From positions 1-64,000 of the forward strand of contig CAWKNP010000004.1 in NCBI GenBank assembly GCA_963851105.1: a stretch of DNA of 64,000 nt, written 5' to 3'. The notes beneath the pieces were generated by a model that worked only from the letters and a program-made list of their open reading frames with translations, made no database searches and was not told where the DNA came from. The DNA comes from DATARN01 sp963851105. GTDB taxonomy: Bacteria > Actinomycetota > Acidimicrobiia > Acidimicrobiales > Palsa-688. Below are positions 59,583 through 64,000 of the stretch, in pieces; position 1 is the first letter of the stretch, and each line of letters begins with the position of its first letter. The position numbers were made by a program, and so were the translations under genes.

Positions 59583-62296
59583 TTTTCGACGGCTTCTCCC
59601 ATCAGCTCCCCGACACCGATCCGGAGGAGACAGCGGAGTGGGTTGACTCGTTCGACGCGGTATTGGACGCCCACGGCAAGTCGCGAGCCCGTTTCTTGCT
59701 GATGAAGCTGCTGGAGCGGGCCCGCTCGCAACAAGTCGGGTTCCCGGCCACGGTGTCGACGCCGTACGTCAACACCATCCCCCCGGACCAGGAGCCGTGG
59801 TTTCCCGGCGACGAGGATGTGGAGCGCCGGATCCGGGCATTCATCCGGTGGAACGCGGCAGTCATGGTGGTGCGGGCCAACCACCGCGCCGAAGGTATCG
59901 GCGGCCACCTCGCGACCTTCGCCTCCAGCGCCTCGCTCTACGAGGTCGGGTTCAACCATTTCTTCCGCGGCAAGGACAACGGCCAGTCCGGCGACCAGAT
60001 CTTCTTCCAGGGTCACGCGGCCCCCGGGATCTACGCACGCGCCTTCCTCGAGGGGCGCCTCACCGAGGGACAGCTCGACAACTTCCGCACCGAGGTGACC
60101 GGTGCCGCCAGCGGGATGGGCGGCCTGAGCTCCTACCCCCATCCCCGGCTGATGCCGGAGTTCTGGGAGTTCCCGACGGTGTCGATGGGCCTCGGACCGC
60201 TCAACGCCATCTACCAGGCCCACTTCAACCGCTACCTCCTCAACCGGCGCATCGCCGACACGTCGGCATCGCGGGTCTGGTGCTTCGTCGGCGACGGCGA
60301 GTGCGACGAACCCGAGACCCTCGGCGCGCTGTCGCTCGCGGCCCGGGAGAACCTCGACAACCTCACCTTCGTGATCAACTGCAACCTGCAGCGCCTCGAT
60401 GGCCCAGTGCGGGGCAACGGCAAGATCATCCAGGAGTTGGAGGCGGTCTTCCGCGGCGCCGGCTGGAACGTCATCAAGGTCATCTGGGGTTCCAAGTGGG
60501 ACGAGCTGCTGGCCCGCGACGTCGACGGCGCCCTCCTCAACCGGATGAACACCAGCGTGGATGGCGAGTACCAGCAGTACGCCATCCAGGACGGGGCCTA
60601 CACCCGGGAGCACTTCTTCGGTCCGGACCCCCGCCTGCGAAAGATCGTCGAGCACCTCTCCGACGACGAGCTGCGCACCCTGCCGCGCGGCGGCCACGAC
60701 TACCACAAGCTGTACGCCGCCTATAAGGCAGCCACCGAGACGACGGGCCAGCCCACCGTCATTCTGGCCAAGACGATCAAGGGCTGGACGCTCGGCCCCG
60801 AGATCGAAGGGCGAAACGCCACCCACCAGATCAAGAAGATGACCAAACAGCAGCTGGTCGTCATGCGCGACCGCCTCCATCTCGAGCCGGAGATCCCCGA
60901 CTCGGCGCTGAACGCCGACGTGGCCCCGTTCTTCCGGCCGCAGCCGGGAAGCGTCGAATTCGACTACATGATGGAGCGGCGCCAGGCCCTGGGCGGTTCC
61001 CTCCCCCGGCGGACGGGTAACCGGGCCAAGTCACTGGAGCCACCTGCCGACAAAGTGTTCGACGAGTTCAAGGCAGGCTCGGGTACCCGGGCCGTCTCCA
61101 CGACCGTCGCCTTCGCGGGCCTGCTGCGCAACCTGCTGCGGGACCGCAGCATCGGCCGGCGCATCGTCCCGATCATCCCCGACGAGGCCCGCACCTTCGG
61201 CCTCGACGCCATGTTCAAAGAGATGAAGATCTACGCGCCGGGCGGCCAGCTGTACGACCCTGTGGACTCGCAGTTGATGCTTTCCTACAGCGAGGCCAAG
61301 GACGGCCAGATCCTGGAGGAGGGCATCACCGAGGCGGGTTCGATGGCCGACTTCACCGCCGCCGGTACCGCCTACGCCACCCACGCGACGCCAATGATCC
61401 CGTTCTTCATGTTTTATTCGATGTTCGGGTTCCAGCGTGTCGGCGACCTGATCTGGGCGTTCGGCGACATCCGGGGGCGGGGTTTCCTCATGGGCGCCAC
61501 CGCGGGCCGCACGACGCTGACCGGAGAGGGCCTCCAGCACGACGACGGGCATTCGCTGGTCCTGGCGTCGACGGTGCCCAACCTCAAGGCCTACGACCCG
61601 GCGTTCGCCTACGAGACCGCCGCCATCATCAAGGCCGGTATCGCCCGGATGTACACCGCCCCGGTGCCCGAAGACGTGTTCTATTACATCACCCTGTACA
61701 ACGAGAACTTCGTGATGCCGGCGGCTCCGGACCTCGCGGACCTCGATCAGCAAATCATGCGGGGCATCTACCGCTTCTCGCCGGGCCCGGACGGGCCCCG
61801 GCGCAAGGCGACGATCCTGTTCAGTGGGACGGGCAGCCAGGCGGCGATCGAGGCGCAGCGGCTGCTGACCGCCGATCACGACGTCTCGGCGGAGCTGTGG
61901 TCCGTCACGTCGTACAAGGAGTTGCGGGAGAACGCCCTCGCCATCGAGCGCCACAACCGGCTCCACCCGCACCAGCGGGCGCAAACGCCGTACATCACCG
62001 ACGTCCTGGCCGGCGCCGACGGGCCCGTGGTTGCGGTCACCGACTTCATGAAGTCCGTGCCCGACCAGGTCGCACGCTGGATCCCGGCGCATTTCACGCC
62101 CCTCGGCACCGACGGCTTCGGGCGAAGCGACACCCGCGCTGCGCTGCGCCGGCATTTCGAGACCGACGCCGCCCATGTGGTCGTCGCGGTCCTCGACGGG
62201 CTGCGGGCCACCGGTGACGGCAAGCCCGAAGAAGTCGCCGATGCCATCAGCCACTACGGCATCAATGCCGATGCACCAGACCCCCTGGTGGCCTAG
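59579..62296 (+). CDS. aceE: Pyruvate dehydrogenase E1 component, homodimeric
   Basis: Thiamine-diphosphate enzyme that decarboxylates pyruvate and passes acetyl to the E2 lipoyl arm. The 905-residue protein has the AceE-type start, RANHRAEGIGGHLATFASSASLYEVGFNHFFRG, SGDQIFFQGHAAPGIYARAFLEGRL, the ThDP-binding GDGECDEPETLGALSLAARENLDNLTFVINCNLQRLDGPV, and TGEGLQHDDGHSLVLASTVPN. It is the single-chain form typical of proteobacteria and actinomycetes. The GTG start overlaps the HAD gene stop. Lipoate genes and E2/E3 lie 14 kb away. Confidence 0.97.
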   Translation: MIFDGFSHQLPDTDPEETAEWVDSFDAVLDAHGKSRARFLLMKLLERARSQQVGFPATVSTPYVNTIPPDQEPWFPGDEDVERRIRAFIRWNAAVMVVRANHRAEGIGGHLATFASSASLYEVGFNHFFRGKDNGQSGDQIFFQGHAAPGIYARAFLEGRLTEGQLDNFRTEVTGAASGMGGLSSYPHPRLMPEFWEFPTVSMGLGPLNAIYQAHFNRYLLNRRIADTSASRVWCFVGDGECDEPETLGALSLAARENLDNLTFVINCNLQRLDGPVRGNGKIIQELEAVFRGAGWNVIKVIWGSKWDELLARDVDGALLNRMNTSVDGEYQQYAIQDGAYTREHFFGPDPRLRKIVEHLSDDELRTLPRGGHDYHKLYAAYKAATETTGQPTVILAKTIKGWTLGPEIEGRNATHQIKKMTKQQLVVMRDRLHLEPEIPDSALNADVAPFFRPQPGSVEFDYMMERRQALGGSLPRRTGNRAKSLEPPADKVFDEFKAGSGTRAVSTTVAFAGLLRNLLRDRSIGRRIVPIIPDEARTFGLDAMFKEMKIYAPGGQLYDPVDSQLMLSYSEAKDGQILEEGITEAGSMADFTAAGTAYATHATPMIPFFMFYSMFGFQRVGDLIWAFGDIRGRGFLMGATAGRTTLTGEGLQHDDGHSLVLASTVPNLKAYDPAFAYETAAIIKAGIARMYTAPVPEDVFYYITLYNENFVMPAAPDLADLDQQIMRGIYRFSPGPDGPRRKATILFSGTGSQAAIEAQRLLTADHDVSAELWSVTSYKELRENALAIERHNRLHPHQRAQTPYITDVLAGADGPVVAVTDFMKSVPDQVARWIPAHFTPLGTDGFGRSDTRAALRRHFETDAAHVVVAVLDGLRATGDGKPEEVADAISHYGINADAPDPLVA

Positions 62297-62343
62297 CGCT
62301 TCACGACTCCCACTTAACGCCTGGCGCCTGGCATGATGCCCCC

Positions 62344-62955
62344 ATGGCCGCCGTCAAGCTTACGCTGTCCGGTGACGCTGAGGCCGATGCGCTGCTCAGC
62401 ACCGACGCCTTCGCCCTCCTAATCGGAATGGTCCTCGACCAGCAGATCCCTCTCGAGTGGGCCTTCGGCGGCCCGTACCGGTTGAAGCAACGCCTCGGGG
62501 GCCACCTCGACGCCGCCGAGGTGGCGGCCATGGATCCCGAAGCGCTGGGCAAGGCGTTCGCCGAGCGACCCGCCCTGCATCGCTTCCCGGGCTCCAACGC
62601 CAAGCGGGTCCACGTGCTGGCCGAGATCATCGTCAACGAGTACGACGGCCACGCGGAGCGAGTGTGGAACACCGCTGAGACGGGCGCCGAGCTCTACCGG
62701 CGTGTGAAGGCCCTGCCTGGTTTCGGCGAGATGAAGGCCAAGATCTTCGTGGCCCTGCTCGGCAAGCAACTCGGCATCCGTCCGCCCGGTTGGGAGGACG
62801 CGGCGGGCCCCTTCGGCCAACCGGGCACCTTGATGTCGGTGGCAGATATCACCGGTCCCGAGACCCTGGCTGAGGTCCGCGATTACAAGCGGGCTAAGAA
62901 GGCGGCGGCAAAGGCCGCCAACGAAGCCGCCGCTGCAGCCGCGACCGAGTCCTGA
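62344..62955 (+). CDS. HhH-GPD base-excision repair family protein
   Basis: Protein of 203 residues: LIGMVLDQQIPLEWAFGGPYRLKQRLGGHLDAAEVAAMDPEALGKAFAERPALHRFPGSNAKRVHVLAEIIVNEY, then the helix-hairpin-helix LPGFGEMKAKIFVALLGKQLG, and an Ala/Lys-rich tail. It matches the uncharacterised HhH-GPD group found in actinobacteria. The usual catalytic Asp position of glycosylases is followed by GWEDAAGPFG, so activity is likely but unproven. CATGAT lies 6 nt upstream of the ATG. Confidence 0.85.
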   Translation: MAAVKLTLSGDAEADALLSTDAFALLIGMVLDQQIPLEWAFGGPYRLKQRLGGHLDAAEVAAMDPEALGKAFAERPALHRFPGSNAKRVHVLAEIIVNEYDGHAERVWNTAETGAELYRRVKALPGFGEMKAKIFVALLGKQLGIRPPGWEDAAGPFGQPGTLMSVADITGPETLAEVRDYKRAKKAAAKAANEAAAAAATES

Positions 62956-63016
62956 CGCATCGATTCAGGGGCTCGGGGGCGGCCGAGCGGGCGGCCCGGA
63001 CCGTAGCCTGCCGCTT

Positions 63017-63217
63017 GTGCAGGTGATCGTGAACGGGACACCCACCGAGGTGAGCCCCGGGGCTTCCCTCGTTGACCTCCTCGGTGTCATAGGACTCGGG
63101 GAAAAATGGGTCGTCGCCGAACGAAACGGGGTGGCGGTGGCACGGGGGGCCATGGCTACGACGGTCCTGGCCGATGGCGACCGGATCGAACTGGTCCGCG
63201 CCGTGGCCGGTGGCTGA
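63017..63217 (+). CDS. thiS: Sulfur carrier protein ThiS
   Basis: Ubiquitin-like sulfur donor for thiazole formation. The 66-residue protein MQVIVNGTPTEVSPGASLVDLLGVIGLGEKWVVAERNGVAV ends VRAVAGG; the terminal Gly-Gly is adenylated and thiocarboxylated. TAGCCT at 63004-63009 lies 7 nt before the GTG, with no Shine-Dalgarno sequence, so the mRNA is probably leaderless. Its stop is inside the first copy of the thiE repeat. thiG and thiH are 16-18 kb away. Confidence 0.93.
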   Translation: MQVIVNGTPTEVSPGASLVDLLGVIGLGEKWVVAERNGVAVARGAMATTVLADGDRIELVRAVAGG

Positions 63218-63299
63218 GCCCTCGGCCGGCGCCGTGACGGCCGGGCCATCGTCAGTGGCTGAGCCCTCGGCCGGCGCCGTGACGGCCGGGCCATCGTCA
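63210..63299 (+). repeat. Perfect 45-bp tandem duplication at the thiS/thiE junction
   Basis: The 45-nt unit GTGGCTGAGCCCTCGGCCGG... occurs at 63210-63254 and again at 63255-63299, identical. A third, degenerate copy starts at 63300. In the thiE frame it encodes VAEPSAGAVTAGPSS twice. Each unit begins with a possible GTG start and, one frame shifted, contains the TGA that ends thiS. Confidence 0.95.
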
Positions 63300-63971
63300 G
63301 TGGCTGAGCCCGGCGCCGGCGCCGCGGCCGGGCCGGGAGCAGCCGGCGCCCTCACCGGCCGCAGGCTGTATCTGTGCACCGGCGACCGGCCGGATCTGGC
63401 GGGGTTCCTGGCAGCCTGCATCCGCGGAGGGGTCGACATCGTCCAGTTCCGAGACAAGGAGCTTGACGCCCTCCCCCTCCTCCGGCGGGCCGAGGTCGCC
63501 ATCGCCGTCTGCCGCGACCACGGCGTGCCATTCATCCTGAACGACCGCCCCGACCTTGCCCTGGCGTGCGGCGCCGACGGCGTCCATGTCGGCCAGGACG
63601 ACGCCCCGCCGTGGCTGGCCCGCCAGATCCTCGGGCCGGCCGCCATCGTCGGGCGCTCGACCCACGCCCCCGCCGAGCTGGAAGCGGCCGCCGAAGAGCC
63701 TGTCGATTACCTGTCAACAGGGCCGGTGAACCCGACCCCCACCAAGCCCGGCCGCCCCGGAACCGGCCTCGGCTACCTGAGCTTCGCCGCCGCCCACGCC
63801 AACGTTCCGTGGTTCGTGACTGGCGGCGTCACCCCAGAAACGGTCGGCGCCATGCTCGCCGCCGGGGCCCGGCGGTTCGTGGTGGTGCGGTATCTCACAG
63901 AGGCCCGAAGCCCGGAAGCCAACGCCCGGCGCCTCGCCAATGCCATAGACGACCTTTCGCCCGCGGGTTGA
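63210..63971 (+). CDS. thiE: Thiamine-phosphate synthase, with N-terminal tandem repeat
   Basis: Joins the thiazole and pyrimidine phosphates into thiamine phosphate. From GTG 63210 it has 253 residues. The TIM barrel has GRRLYLCTGDR, VDIVQFRDKE, FILNDRPDLALACGADGVHVGQDD, VGRSTHA, DYLSTGPVNPTPTKPGRPGTGL, and WFVTGGVTPETVGAMLAAGARRFVVVR. Before the barrel are about 45 extra residues of an Ala/Gly/Pro-rich repeat. The start overlaps the thiS stop by 8 nt; GTG 63255 and GTG 63300 are alternative starts of the repeated unit. thiG and thiH are far away. Confidence 0.93.
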   Translation: MAEPSAGAVTAGPSSVAEPSAGAVTAGPSSVAEPGAGAAAGPGAAGALTGRRLYLCTGDRPDLAGFLAACIRGGVDIVQFRDKELDALPLLRRAEVAIAVCRDHGVPFILNDRPDLALACGADGVHVGQDDAPPWLARQILGPAAIVGRSTHAPAELEAAAEEPVDYLSTGPVNPTPTKPGRPGTGLGYLSFAAAHANVPWFVTGGVTPETVGAMLAAGARRFVVVRYLTEARSPEANARRLANAIDDLSPAG

Positions 63972-64000
63972 TGGCGCATTGTGTCGCCGGTCTGGCGAAG

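Overview
The window is about 64 kb of GC-rich, densely coded chromosome, most likely from an actinomycete. Three things point there: a homologue of the mycothiol-dependent reductase Rv2466c, a homodimeric AceE pyruvate dehydrogenase, and many GTG starts with start/stop overlaps. Gene style (secreted proteins with Thr/Pro linkers, DUF4331, DmdC-like acyl-CoA dehydrogenase) is compatible with Acidimicrobiia, but that rank is an inference. Many genes lack a Shine-Dalgarno sequence and instead carry a TAnnnT box 6-8 nt before the start codon, which suggests leaderless transcription.

Layout. 0-0.6 kb: 5' part of a tyrosine recombinase next to tRNA-Glu(CTC), so the left edge is probably inside an integrated element. 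0.8-8.4 kb: cell-surface carbohydrate region with a secreted GH3 glycosidase, a GT39/ArnT-like membrane transferase, GtrA, a DPM-like GT2, an NDP-sugar epimerase and a clear UDP-sulfoquinovose synthase. 8.4-9.9 kb: accessory patch with a small anchored protein, bounded by tRNA-Gln(CTG) and an imperfect copy of its 3' end. 9.9-15.7 kb: YdcF, gltX, a TerC-family gene under a yybP-ykoY (Mn2+) riboswitch, and a two-component system. 15.7-20.7 kb: acyl-CoA dehydrogenase, an Rv2466c-like protein, a thioredoxin-like protein, FabD, ArsC/Spx-like protein. 20.2-24.5 kb: branched-chain amino-acid operon (leuB-ilvE-cimA) behind a leader peptide and attenuator. 24.5-31.7 kb: greA, two SnoaL-like proteins, cobalamin adenosyltransferase, OsmC, MetH and lipoproteins. 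31.7-38.7 kb: FtsH paralogue, a His-rich-motif membrane protein, and an ssu/tau-type ABC importer. 38.7-45.4 kb: lpd, 2-oxoacid dehydrogenase E2, a fused LipB-LipA protein, an M24 peptidase and an atypical SDR, partly overlapping. 45.4-47.5 kb: TPP riboswitch with thiG-thiH. 49.2-52.6 kb: circularly permuted ATP-grasp, alpha-E and transglutaminase operon. 52.6-58.7 kb: tandem crcB, SDR, VOC, DUF4331 operon, RNase HI and small proteins. 58.8-64 kb: HAD hydrolase, aceE, HhH-GPD protein, thiS and thiE.

Functional links: E2, E3 and the lipoate-making enzyme are encoded together, while the matching E1 (aceE) lies 14 kb away. Thiamine genes are split into thiGH and thiSE. MetH and a cobalamin adenosyltransferase sit close together. 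The points most worth following are the LipB-LipA fusion, the sulfoquinovose gene set, the leu attenuator, a perfect 46-bp palindrome, the thiE 45-bp tandem repeat, and the widespread leaderless signature.
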